A stretch of DNA of 64,000 bases, taken from assembly GCA_015698305.1 (NCBI GenBank), contig CP048620.1:1018557-1082556 (forward strand). The letters run 5' to 3'. The stretch is from Candidatus Nitrohelix vancouverensis. Its GTDB lineage: Bacteria; Nitrospinota; Nitrospinia; Nitrospinales; VA-1. The position numbers were made by a program, and so were the translations under genes. Within the stretch, counting starts at the first letter, position 1. Each line of letters begins with the position of its first letter. A model generated the notes under the pieces. That model saw only the letters and a program-made list of their open reading frames with translations. It was not told the DNA's origin and ran no database searches. Positions 47,533 through 56,812 of the stretch are shown one piece after another.

Positions 47533-48776
47533 GTTCGTTTCGCGAGTTCGTAAAAATGCGATTGAATTTTTTCCGCCGCCGCGTCCCATGAAAATTCAGC
47601 GACGGCGCGTTGACGGCACAAAGGGCCCAGATCGAGAATCGTTTGCGGATCGTTCAGGAATTGCAGTAGCCCGTCTCGCATCGCCTCCGCCGAAGCGTCG
47701 CGAAAGAGCAGGCGATCATCCACCGCGCCGAGCAATTCGCGCGTCGCTCCGACCGGCGTGCCCAGCACGGGCAGACCGGAAGCCATCGCCTCCGCCGTCA
47801 CCAGCCCAAAACCCTCGATGCGCTCCGTCGGCAAAACGAAAACATCAGCGGCCTGATAATACAGTGGAAGCTCCTCTCTGCTGAGCAGGCCCATCAGACG
47901 CACCTTGTCCTGCAGGCGCCACTCGACAATGCGACGCTCCAGGGTTTCGCGCACCGGCCCCTCCCCGGCGATCAGCGCCAGAAAAGTTTTATCCGGCTCC
48001 TGTTCGCAAACCTGCGATAACGCCCGCAACCAGTTCTCCAGACCCATGCGATGATGCAGGCGCCGCACCGTCAGCAAGATCGGTCGATCCTCCGGCAGAT
48101 TCAGTTTGCGCCGCAAGGCGCTTTTTTGCTCCGCCGATTGCGGCGGGTGAAACTCCTCCGCATCGACGCCGCTGGAGACCACCCGCGCAGGTCTGTCATG
48201 AAACGGGAAATAGCGACGCAGGCGCCGCTTCGAATATTCGCTCAACACCAGAAAGAGCCGCGAATGCGACAGGCAGACCCACTCCATAAAGCGCACCGCC
48301 AGCAGAGCGGGCGCCGCCTTCAACCAGTCCAGCCAGACCGGAGCGTGTTGCTTTGTTAGTTGGCGGTTGATGATTTCCTCATCAAACCAGGAACTGTGAA
48401 AATGATAAGCCATCGGAACTTTCCAGATCGCCGGACAGGTCAGCGCCAGAAAACCCACCAGCGGATTGTGAACATGGATCACATCAATCGGCCCTTCCTG
48501 CAACAATCCCTCAAGCTGTTCAGCGATGCCCGCGCGCAGAGCGAACAGCGATTTCGCAGAGGTCTTCGGGATTCTGAAAATCCGCACCCCCTCCAGCTTC
48601 TGCGCATCCGCCAGCTCATCCGAAGGCTTGCAGGTGATCAGCGCCACCTGATCGCCGCGCTCAACGAAGCGACGGTTCAGCTCATAGCTCACCCGCCACG
48701 CTCCGCCCACCGCATCCGGGTAGCTATAATATTGTAAGGAAAGAATTTTTAACTGTTTTGCTTGATCGAAAACCAT
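47529..48776 (-). CDS. Glycosyltransferase family 4 protein
   Basis: A GT-B fold enzyme of 415 residues. The N-terminal half has the acceptor-side LSLQYYSYPDAVGGAWRVSY, and the C-terminal half carries the retaining-GT4 donor signature EGFGLVTAEAMASGLPVLGT with its two Glu residues. It transfers a sugar from a nucleotide donor to an unknown acceptor at the cytosolic membrane face. Its stop codon overlaps the start of the TPR membrane protein. Confidence 0.92.
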   Translation of the reverse strand: MVFDQAKQLKILSLQYYSYPDAVGGAWRVSYELNRRFVERGDQVALITCKPSDELADAQKLEGVRIFRIPKTSAKSLFALRAGIAEQLEGLLQEGPIDVIHVHNPLVGFLALTCPAIWKVPMAYHFHSSWFDEEIINRQLTKQHAPVWLDWLKAAPALLAVRFMEWVCLSHSRLFLVLSEYSKRRLRRYFPFHDRPARVVSSGVDAEEFHPPQSAEQKSALRRKLNLPEDRPILLTVRRLHHRMGLENWLRALSQVCEQEPDKTFLALIAGEGPVRETLERRIVEWRLQDKVRLMGLLSREELPLYYQAADVFVLPTERIEGFGLVTAEAMASGLPVLGTPVGATRELLGAVDDRLLFRDASAEAMRDGLLQFLNDPQTILDLGPLCRQRAVAEFSWDAAAEKIQSHFYELAKRT

Positions 48777-48895
48777 TTCAGGATCATAATGAGAAATAGC
48801 CTATAAATCAACCAGCATGGCGCGTTTGACGCGACTTGCCTTGCTTTTAACGGCGCTCGATTCTATGTATATAGATGAAGGTTTAATATAAACAT

Positions 48896-48909
48896 CCCCG
48901 AATTCGGGG
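48896..48909. promoter_or_regulatory. Perfect palindrome across the 5' end of ssrA
   Basis: CCCCGAATTCGGGG spans 48896-48909, so its right arm is the first bases of the mature tmRNA acceptor stem. In the precursor the leader can pair with the acceptor strand. TATAAA at 48887-48892 could be the -10 box of the ssrA promoter, though I find no good -35. Confidence 0.45.
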
Positions 48910-49267
48910 GCGAAACGGTTTCGACGAGAGGTAATGATACAAGGGTTGCATGTGCGGGATGCCGTTGGCCCGTTAAAAAACGGCGAAAACATAATCGCTA
49001 ACGATTATGATGTTGCAGTAGCTGCTTAAACAATAAGTTAGCTACCGTTTCCGCTCTCTAAGCCTGCGGGGGAGATGGAAACGACATTTAGCGGGCTGGT
49101 CTGAACGGTAGGCTTCTGGCCGTTTGGACGAGACTTAAAGAAGCTGGCGGCGGGGACATCCTGTTCCTGGGAGATTCTTGCCGCGAGATCCAAAGCAGGA
49201 ACTAAACATGTAGACGCCTTTGCTTGAAAACTTTCGGACGGGGGTTCGACTCCCCCCGCCTCCACCA
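48906..49267 (+). ncRNA. ssrA: Transfer-messenger RNA (tmRNA)
   Basis: The 5' acceptor strand GGGGGCG pairs with CGCCTCC at the 3' end (one G-U), followed by encoded ACCA, and the 5' GGGGGCGAAACGGTTTCGAC and 3' GGGTTCGACTCCCCC T arm are typical. The tag frame starts at GCT 48997 and reads ANDYDVAVAA before TAA at 49027-49029. Together with trans-added Ala this marks stalled products for ClpXP and Lon, both encoded in this window. The 3' end borders the integrase gene and is the presumed attachment site. Confidence 0.96.
49243..49267 (+). other. Presumed attachment site (attL) at the ssrA 3' end
   Basis: The T arm and acceptor end of tmRNA are a classical integration site of tyrosine integrases of the P4 type, and such an integrase gene starts 163 bases downstream in the expected orientation. 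The exact crossover is unknown, because I could not find the second copy of this sequence by eye in the rest of the window. Confidence 0.55.
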
Positions 49268-49300
49268 TTTGACGATCCAGTAAAATTCAGAGAAGTCCAT

Positions 49301-49326
49301 AAGCCCTAGGAAACTAGGGCTTTTTT
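49301..49326 (+). terminator. Rho-independent terminator after ssrA
   Basis: AAGCCCTAG (49301-49309) and CTAGGGCTT (49314-49322) form a perfect 9-bp stem around GAAA, followed by TTTT. It lies 33 bases after the tmRNA CCA end. Confidence 0.85.
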
Positions 49327-49371
49327 GTTGCCTTGAAGTCCGATGTGTATCAATGAGGTGTGTTGACATCT

Positions 49372-49400
49372 GGGGGCAACTGGGGGCATACTTGGGGGCA
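49372..49400 (+). repeat. Three GGGGGCA repeats upstream of the integrase
   Basis: GGGGGCA occurs at 49372-49378, 49382-49388 and 49394-49400, with an inverted TTGCCCC at 49421-49427. Closely spaced short repeats between att and int resemble arm-type binding sites for an integrase or excisionase, but no binding is shown. Confidence 0.4.
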
Positions 49401-49430
49401 TCTGACCCTGTTGCAAAGGAGTTGCCCCAA

Positions 49431-50642
49431 ATGTCGCTAACCAACACCTCAATCCGGAACGCCAAGCCAGAACTAAAAACCCGAAAGCTTTATGATGAAC
49501 GTGGCCTTTATTTGGAAATCTCCCCAAATGGCGGAAAATGGTGGCGATTCAAATACCGTTTTGAAGGGAAAGAGAAGCGCCTATCTCTTGGCGTTTACCC
49601 TGATGTGAGTTTGAAGGATGCGAGGGAAAGGCGCGAAGAGGCCCGAAAGCTGGTTGCCAACGGTATTGACCCCAGTGAGAACCGCAAAGTCCAGAAAGCC
49701 GTGCGGGAAGGGTTTGCAGAAAACAGTTTCGAAGTGGTGGCGCGGGAATGGTACGCAAAACATTCCTCAAACTGGTCTGCCGGGCATGGAGACCGAATCC
49801 TTCGTCGCCTTGAAATTGACGTGTTCCCCTGGATCGGGGAGAAACCAGTTGGATCGGTGAAAGCCCCGGAATTGCTGTCGGTGATCCAGCGCATTGAAAA
49901 ACGCGGAGCTTTGGAAACTGCGCATCGTGTTTTAGGAAACTGTGGACAGGTCTTTCGCTATGCCGTCGCCACAGGTCGAGCGGAACGCGATCCATCCGGC
50001 GATTTGCGCGGAGCCCTTCCCCCTGCCAAAGTGAAGCATTTGGCGGCAGTTACCGAACCCAAACAAGTCGCTGATCTTTTGCGAATGATGGACGGCTATG
50101 AAGGAACGCTTACGGTGAGTTGCGCCCTGCGCCTGGCCCCTTTGGTGTTTGTGAGGCCCGGCGAACTGAGAAAAGCGGAATGGGCGGATGTGAATCTAGA
50201 AAACGCGGAATGGAGCTATATCGTAACGAAAACAGATATTCGTCACATCGTACCCTTATCACGGCAAGCTCTTGAGATATTGCGCGAGATACATCCCCTG
50301 ACAGGGCACGGTCGCTATGTATTTCCCAGCGCCCGCGCCGGAGGACGTCCGATGAGCGATAACGCGATCCTTGCGGCCATGCGACGCATGGGAATCCCTA
50401 AAGAAGAAATGAGCGGCCACGGATTCCGCGCCATGGCCCGAACGATTCTGGATGAAGTATTGGGAGTACGCCCGGATTTTATAGAACATCAACTCGCCCA
50501 CGCCGTGCGTGATCCCAACGGACGCGCCTATAACCGAACCGCGCATCTCGAAGAACGCCGCAAGATGATGCAACAATGGGCCGACTACCTGGACCAGCTC
50601 AAAGCTGGTGTGGATGTGATCCCGGTTCGGCAAGGGATTTGA
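49431..50642 (+). CDS. P4-type tyrosine integrase
   Basis: I start at ATG 49431, which has AAGGAG nine bases upstream and gives the family N-terminus MSLTNTSIRNAKPELKTRKL (DUF4102 arm-binding domain). The 403-residue enzyme has all visible catalytic residues: Arg242 in VRPGELRKAEW, His330 and Arg333 in GHGFRAMA, and the nucleophile Tyr367 in GRAYNRT. It integrates and, with a directionality factor, excises the island at the ssrA 3' end. Full length and intact motifs suggest it is still functional. Confidence 0.95.
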   Translation: MSLTNTSIRNAKPELKTRKLYDERGLYLEISPNGGKWWRFKYRFEGKEKRLSLGVYPDVSLKDARERREEARKLVANGIDPSENRKVQKAVREGFAENSFEVVAREWYAKHSSNWSAGHGDRILRRLEIDVFPWIGEKPVGSVKAPELLSVIQRIEKRGALETAHRVLGNCGQVFRYAVATGRAERDPSGDLRGALPPAKVKHLAAVTEPKQVADLLRMMDGYEGTLTVSCALRLAPLVFVRPGELRKAEWADVNLENAEWSYIVTKTDIRHIVPLSRQALEILREIHPLTGHGRYVFPSARAGGRPMSDNAILAAMRRMGIPKEEMSGHGFRAMARTILDEVLGVRPDFIEHQLAHAVRDPNGRAYNRTAHLEERRKMMQQWADYLDQLKAGVDVIPVRQGI

Positions 50643-50682
50643 AAGTTGCTTTAGTTAGGAGAATGCAGGATATGATAGCTTT

Positions 50683-51891
50683 TCAATTACCAGTATTAAA
50701 AGTTACATGATAATTGATTGCTTCCATTTTAAAATTACCCTTATCAAGCGTAGGGTTCTTGAGGCAAAAAACTTTGGGTTTTGATGTTATTGTGGAGAAA
50801 ACAAAATAGATGTAATAATTACCTAGCGATTTACTTTTCTCAAATTCATTTGCGGAAATGTAAAAACCTCGACCTAAATTTTTGCCAGTTGTTGCTTTAA
50901 CTTCAATGTAGCGCTTCGCCCCGTCGGTTTCGTATGAAAGTATATCGTAACCAGCTCTATCATCTATATCCGCTGTATATATAATTTTTTTAACAAGGTC
51001 TTTTCTACCCCCAGCAGACAACCTTTTTTTCTCAAGTTCTAAGACTATCTTTTCCCCCGGGGTGCCAATAGATTTCAAATTACTGAGATGTTTTTCGTAA
51101 TCTCTGGGCGGTTTCTTCGCCATCTCTTTCGATGAATTTTTTCCTTCAGGAAATTCATCGATAAATTCGGAGCCTTGAAGGGCCTTGTCTAATATGGGGA
51201 GTGTTTTTGGTGAATCCGAGTCAAGTGTAGAGCCTTCAATTTCAGGATTAAACTCATCATATAAAAACCTCATGAAGAGGCATGGGTGTTCTGCTAAAAG
51301 TTTGGGCCACGTTTTTCTGTAATCCATTAACGCCCGTTGCATCTCCGGTGGGCTTTCAAATTTGCCGGAAATATTAAGATGGGCTAGAAAATGTTGGAGG
51401 TGGTCTTTAGAATATATTGGCGCAAATTTTTCCGGGTAATAAATGAATAAAAGTTTTCCTTTAAAATTAGGAGAAATCTGGTTTGCACGGATCATTTCGA
51501 AATCGTCTCTTTCTGCAGATTCGAGCAAATTTATGATTTCGGATTTTACTGCTTCAAAAACATCATGCTCATTGCTTCCCCAACGTTTTGCAAATCTGTA
51601 TTTTTGTTGGCTGTCAGCTTTGGTCCTGCCAAAATAGATGCCAAACTTGCCAGCAGTAGCCCCAAGTATTCTGCCAAGACTGTCCAATTGGCGTTCAAGG
51701 CGGTAACAAAATGAGCGATTCTCTTTACCCATTCCTATTACATATTGGTCGAGTTGCAAGCTCATTAACTTTTTAATAGGATAATCTCTTACAAATTCCT
51801 TGCGCAGTTTTTCGGTCTTTTTCCATTCGTTAGAATTGGATAAAATTGGCACGCGCTCCCGAATTCTTGTCTCTATTTCTAGTCTATTCAT
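50683..51891 (-). CDS. DUF3883-type nuclease-like protein with McrB-N-like sensor region
   Basis: The C-terminal ~110 residues match the DUF3883 pattern found in many defence proteins: GEKIVLELEKKRL, then RAGYDILSYE and RYIEVKATTG, which provide the D...ExK residues of a PD-(D/E)xK-like nuclease fold. The N-terminal part contains ISPNFKGKLLFIYYPEKFAP and HLQHFLAHLNI, similar to what I recall from N-terminal regions of McrB-like restriction proteins. It is AT-richer than the host core. It follows the helicase gene by 33 bases on the same strand, probably in one operon. Confidence 0.7.
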   Translation of the reverse strand: MNRLEIETRIRERVPILSNSNEWKKTEKLRKEFVRDYPIKKLMSLQLDQYVIGMGKENRSFCYRLERQLDSLGRILGATAGKFGIYFGRTKADSQQKYRFAKRWGSNEHDVFEAVKSEIINLLESAERDDFEMIRANQISPNFKGKLLFIYYPEKFAPIYSKDHLQHFLAHLNISGKFESPPEMQRALMDYRKTWPKLLAEHPCLFMRFLYDEFNPEIEGSTLDSDSPKTLPILDKALQGSEFIDEFPEGKNSSKEMAKKPPRDYEKHLSNLKSIGTPGEKIVLELEKKRLSAGGRKDLVKKIIYTADIDDRAGYDILSYETDGAKRYIEVKATTGKNLGRGFYISANEFEKSKSLGNYYIYFVFSTITSKPKVFCLKNPTLDKGNFKMEAINYHVTFNTGN

Positions 51892-51924
51892 TTGTGAACC
51901 TCTTTTGAGACCAAAGGTATTTCA

Positions 51925-54900
51925 TTAAATTTTTGCCGCCTTTGTCACAGTCAGGATTTTGGAGAGCATCATTCCTATGTATTCATCATCTTCCTGAAAT
52001 AGGATATTTCTAAATTCGATCTCCGATTTATCAAGGTTCCATAAAAGTTTCATAGTGTGTGAGGGGGTATTGGAAATTATGAAGCTGTTTAATTTCACTT
52101 CGGGATCACCCAATCTATCCTCAATGTCTTTTATGGTTTTATAGAATTCAATTTTGGGGTCGGTCGCGCCTAGATTACGAATCCCCTTGGGATCGACAAA
52201 GGAAACAAATTGCTTTTCCTCATCCAAAACCCAGACAATAAAATCGGGATGAAAATTTCCGGCTTCGAAAAAACCGACTCCCCTTCCACGACTTAAATTT
52301 CTTAATAGATAAAGCTCTCTTCCCTGTAGCAAATCCGGATCCGTATCATAATAATTTCTTAAATCGTCCACAAAGGTTTGTTCTCCCTTGTTGAGCGCTG
52401 CAGGACTGATTTCAACCGCCGTTCCGGAAAGATGAAGCAAAGGCTCATAAAGATGCTGGCCAAACCAAATAGCTTTCATTCCGCCAAATTCCCAAGGCTT
52501 TAGTTTTCCAGTTGTGATTAATTCTTTTAGCTCTTTTAACTTTTCAATGATCTCCTCCTGGGACTCCTCCAAGAGAATGCGATAGTAACCATCCTCAAAA
52601 TCATCATTTGCAGGAGGAAAATTGGGGTCAGGTTCATCTATGTACCGGTATTCCAGGTGGGGAAGCTCCCATTCCTTTTTGCGAAACGAATAATACCGCT
52701 CACAATATTTCTTTAGTAGGGCTTCCGCGATTTCCTGCCAAAGCCGTACTTTTTCAAACGAGTCCAGGGCCAATTCATTTTCCGGGATCAATAACCGGTA
52801 CCAACTCTGGTCCAACAGAAGGTCTTGAATGTTCTCACGCGAAATATTTAAATTGTGCCAGGCCCTTTCGGCTTTATACCGGAGCAATTCGAAATAAAGC
52901 GCGTCAAAATCCAAAAAGGCTATATGAAGTTTCGATAAGCAGGCCTCGTTGGGACGGTCTTCCTGTCCCCCTCCGGTTGCATCACGGGACTTTATAGCTT
53001 GAATCTTGGGATACCAATTCAGCACCACCTGATTTGTCTGCAAATAACGTGTGGAGGGATCGGTGATGGTGTCAGGTTTTTGAAGGGATGGAATGGGCCC
53101 CAGTTTTTTAAACGCATCCCCAAATTCTGTACTCACTCCATTGATAGATTTTTTGAGTCTGATAATTTTTAACTGCTTGCTACCTAGATTGCGGATTACC
53201 GGCAGGAGAAACTCTATTCGATCATCGTTGGTTGGAAGTCCTTCTTCCTCAAGAAATTCACGGAACTGGGCCATATAATCCGCTTTGATTCCAAAAATAT
53301 TCAAGGTCTCCAATATACGAATGTTGCCGGGGCGTTTGACTTCCTCTGGTAATTGAATCTTTCCGCTCCGCTTGAGGCTTTTCCAATAGCCCTTAAGCCG
53401 AACGCCGCGCCCAAAAAGCTGGATGATCTGAGAACCTTCTGTGCTTCCCACATTCATGAGTCCCATGGTGCTCACCCGCCAGCTATTCCAGCCCTCTGTA
53501 AACTTTTTGGAACCAACCAGAAGGTTTATGGTTGAACCGGGCTTATTGATATCTCCAAATAAGGATCCAGAAAACTCTAACTCTCCGACGACCAGCCCCT
53601 TATGCTCTTCGCATAGTTTACAGAGTTTGGCATCGTCCCCAACGTTGATCACTCCAAAGGGGTCGTTGTCACCCACGCGCAGAGCGATCTCGCCGGTCAC
53701 CCCTTTCAAATTTTCAATGTGTAAAGCTCCTCCACCTGGCGCATTAAAGACGGTAGATAAAACATCTTCATAAATCTGCTCCGCCGACATACCCAAGGTA
53801 TTTAAATAATTAAAGCGACCAGCAAAGAGATTCCGGCCATCTGCCGCTACAAGACCTTGATTCAAAATACGCTGTATGCTGTCGATGCTAGCGGCTCGCT
53901 CATTTACAAACCGCGCAAGGAATTTTAGAATCTCAACAATGTCTGAAGCATCACTTGTGGAAAGTTTTTTCGTGACTTTGCCTCCCACAAAAATCCAAAG
54001 TGGTTTTTCAACATTGAATGGATGAAAAGCCCTTTCCTGTTCTCGATAAAGCCGTTGTTGCTGAAAAAAGGCCAGCAGACAGGCATCGAGATACAGCTCT
54101 AAATAATTGTCCTGGGTTTCGGGGTCCAGATTGAGGATTTGGTAATCCTTCCCGTACCCATCGCCATAAAAATATTTGTAGGAATAATCAAACAGAACAC
54201 ACCGCGAATATTGTTTGATTAGCTCAGAGCGACCTTTAACCGCTTGACCAAAGGTAGCGGAATATTCAAAGGAAAACCCTTTCTCACAAAGAGCATTGCG
54301 GAACCGCATCCAGGCCCCTTCCTCGATGATTTCCTCTTCCATTTCCTCGGCTTCAACAATTTCATCAGCCCAGTCTGCCTCGGATTTTTGGCCATCACGG
54401 AGCGCAATTAAACGGGCGTGAAGACTTTCCAGGGTTCCTGCTATCGCTTGAGAAGAGGACGCGAGAAGTTTTCTGAGGATCAATACAGTTAAATGTCTTT
54501 GTCGGGCAGGAATGGCATACAGGTCTTCCTTTTGGAGATATTGGGAAATTGCATTGTAAAGTTTAAGCTCATCATCGGTGGGGTGAAAGTGTTGAGTCAG
54601 GGCTTTTCTCTCTGTGTAGCGTACATATTCCAATACCTGTTTTCTTAAAGTGCGCTTGCAAATTCCCGAAATGCGTTGCCTGAGTTCTCCCAGGTTGCCA
54701 CCGGCATTAACATATTTAGACCGGTACGAATTGGGGTCTCCAAAGAGATGGTCGTCAATCAGAGTGGCTAGCCCATACAATTCCATCAAGCTGTTTTGAA
54801 ATGGCGTGGCTGTCAAAAGAAGTTTTTTTCTGCCTTCAGTGGCCCATCGGATAGACTGTCCCATTTTATTACTGAGGCGATAGGCATTTCTAAGCTTATG

Positions 54901-55410
54901 GGCTTCATCAATGGTTACAAGATCCCATGGGACCATCCTGATTTCATCTTCCATTCGGACTGCATAATGATAGGAGAGAATAATAATTGCCTTCTGCTCA
55001 AAGGGCTTTGCGATTCCCTTATTCTGAAAACTTTTATAGGTTTTTGCATCAATCACCAAAGCGGGTAGATTGAATTTTTCAGAAAGCTCCATAGCCTACT
55101 GTTTTCTGATCGAGGCTGGGCAAAGAACCAACAACCGACGCTTTCCCTCCGCCCACTTTTGGCAGAGAACAATTCCGGCCTCGATGGTCTTTCCTAATCC
55201 GACTTCATCAGCCAGCACGACCCCTTCGGATAGAGGGGATTGCAGGGCAAACATTGCGGCTTCAATTTGATGAGGATTAAGGTCCACTGAAGCGTCAAAA
55301 AGGGATTTTGACAATTGATCCACTGCTCCTGGAGGCGATTGGCGAGTAAGGTCAAAAGCAAAATATTTAGCGTGGTAGTTAGTGATCATTTCGCGTTCAA
55401 TGTATACCAA
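51925..55410 (-). pseudogene. SNF2/type III restriction-like helicase with C-terminal nuclease-like domain, interrupted by one amber codon
   Basis: Two open segments, 55410-55099 and 55095-51925, lie in one frame, separated by a single TAG (55098-55096). The first holds helicase motif I (ADEVGLGKTIEAG) and ends CPASIRKQ; after the stop comes [11 protein letters not shown], motif [10 protein letters not shown], motif [11 protein letters not shown] and motif [12 protein letters not shown]. Relatives have Trp at this place (RKQW), so TGG to TAG explains the break. A C-terminal segment, [12 protein letters not shown] with FVDPKG, looks like a PD-(D/E)xK-type domain. Split between motifs I and II, neither piece should be an active ATPase unless the codon is read through. 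Intact length would be ~1160 residues. Confidence 0.85.
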
Positions 55411-55475
55411 AAATTTGCCCGAGTTGATTTTACTTTAAAAAGTACTTTCTCCAAAAATCTGCTTCCGATTCTCAA

Positions 55476-55504
55476 TTAATATTCTATCGAAAATCGGATA
55501 TACT
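55476..55504 (+). promoter_or_regulatory. Putative promoter of the helicase-partner gene
   Basis: TTAATA (55476-55481) and TATACT (55499-55504) are spaced 17 bases, with a start near 55511 and GGGG before the ATG at 55541. It lies in the 130-base divergent gap between the helicase and the partner gene. Confidence 0.4.
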
Positions 55505-55540
55505 ATGATGGTTTATAACATTTGATGGGGTACTTTACCA

Positions 55541-56689
55541 ATGGCTCGTCAATATTCCCACACCCAATTTTTCCGCAGGGTTCCCAATGTTCTGTTGGGG
55601 CGCTATTTTCAAATAAAGAAAAAGGTATTGCTGGACTTAGTCTTCAACGAGTTGACGGAAACCAGGGTGGAGCCTGTTTTTGAAGCTTTCAAGGCTTTGC
55701 CGCATGATCAACAAGAGAGTATCGAAGCGGAGTTTCAGGACATCGACAACATGGCCTGCCAGGGTGGAGTGATGGCTCTAACCGACGAGGCGTCTTTTCA
55801 TGGGAATACCCATTTCACGGAATCCATTGCCAAAGTTAAAGGGTTTCATGGAAAAATCATGTGGGCTTTTCTCGAACATCCGAATCTGTGGGCCGGAGCT
55901 ACATTGTTTTTGCATTCGGACAATATCGCGGAGTCTTTCTGGAAAAAACGTAACGATCTGCCGCCAACTAAGCCAAACGTAGCAGAAGAATTTATCAAAA
56001 GCTTGGCTCAGGAGATCAGTCAATATTTCTATAGCAAGGAAGGTCGGGGCCGAAACTGCAAGGTCGAAGTTTTTCATCGTAATGGGAAGGAATATTTCTT
56101 CGCATACCCGGAAGACTTTGCTCAGTCGGGTGTGGAATGGGTTCGTAGCCAGCTTGCCAATCGAGCGCGTCATCCTGCCTTTGAGATCATCTTCGTTTAT
56201 ACCAAAGAAGAAGGTTCGCTGGACATCTACGCCCCGCGCAATACCAAGGCCATTCCAAAACTACAGCAAATTTTTGCTGAGACTATCCTTGAATATAACC
56301 AGTTGGATGAATTTGGCGGTGACAAACGTGTTTATGATTTAGATAAACTGGCGAAGCGGGATTTTATTTTCAAATTTTCACCAGATAGCGGGATTGAAGA
56401 GGTCGCAATCAAAAAACTTCGCCTGAGCCTTAAAGTTGGCGATAAGCGCCGGGTAACGGTTGAGGCGGACCCTGTACCGGATGCGCTGGCGATCTATGAT
56501 CTGATCGAGCAACTCAAGCTACCCCCTCACTATGTTACCCAGGCAGAGATTAAAGTTACTTTTTCTCCAACGCCCGGAGTTCGGAGCCGGACTCGTACCT
56601 TCCGGGTAAGTTATCCCAATTCATGCGCCTTACGTCACGACGGAAGAGATTTGGTGATTCGTAAGATGCTCGCCGCTTCTGGCATCTAG
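55541..56689 (+). CDS. Helicase-partner protein of unknown function, ending at an amber codon (382 aa)
   Basis: I do not recognise a named family. The protein opens divergently from the helicase gene and appears cytosolic. The first half is helical (MARQYSHTQFFRRVPNVLLG, then GVMALTDEASFHG), the second half mixed alpha/beta with ITKEEGSLDIY-like strands (IIFVYTKEEGSLDIYAPRNT) and a final ~90-residue beta-rich domain. It stops at TAG 56687-56689, but the frame stays open for 34 more codons to TGA 56792-56794, encoding a Lys/Glu-rich tail (PEDIKKEKTKPLELKAQ and onward) that looks like coding sequence. The tail may have been lost by mutation. Confidence 0.75.
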   Translation: MARQYSHTQFFRRVPNVLLGRYFQIKKKVLLDLVFNELTETRVEPVFEAFKALPHDQQESIEAEFQDIDNMACQGGVMALTDEASFHGNTHFTESIAKVKGFHGKIMWAFLEHPNLWAGATLFLHSDNIAESFWKKRNDLPPTKPNVAEEFIKSLAQEISQYFYSKEGRGRNCKVEVFHRNGKEYFFAYPEDFAQSGVEWVRSQLANRARHPAFEIIFVYTKEEGSLDIYAPRNTKAIPKLQQIFAETILEYNQLDEFGGDKRVYDLDKLAKRDFIFKFSPDSGIEEVAIKKLRLSLKVGDKRRVTVEADPVPDALAIYDLIEQLKLPPHYVTQAEIKVTFSPTPGVRSRTRTFRVSYPNSCALRHDGRDLVIRKMLAASGI

Positions 56690-56770
56690 CCGGAAGATAT
56701 CAAAAAAGAAAAAACAAAACCATTAGAACTCAAAGCCCAGGAAAATAAATCCGGAGAAACAAAAATCGAA

Positions 56771-56800
56771 GTGAAGAAACCTGAAGAAACCTGAAGAAAC
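56771..56800 (+). repeat. Three tandem 10-base units
   Basis: GTGAAGAAAC, CTGAAGAAAC and CTGAAGAAAC follow each other. Because ten is not a multiple of three, gain or loss of a unit changes the frame at the end of the open tail behind the partner gene and just before the next gene's ribosome site. Confidence 0.8.
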
Positions 56801-56812
56801 TAAGAGCAATCT

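Noticed and set aside
49038-49268. Short open frame on the minus strand within ssrA
   Set aside because: It lies inside the tmRNA gene, whose RNA structure explains the sequence completely.
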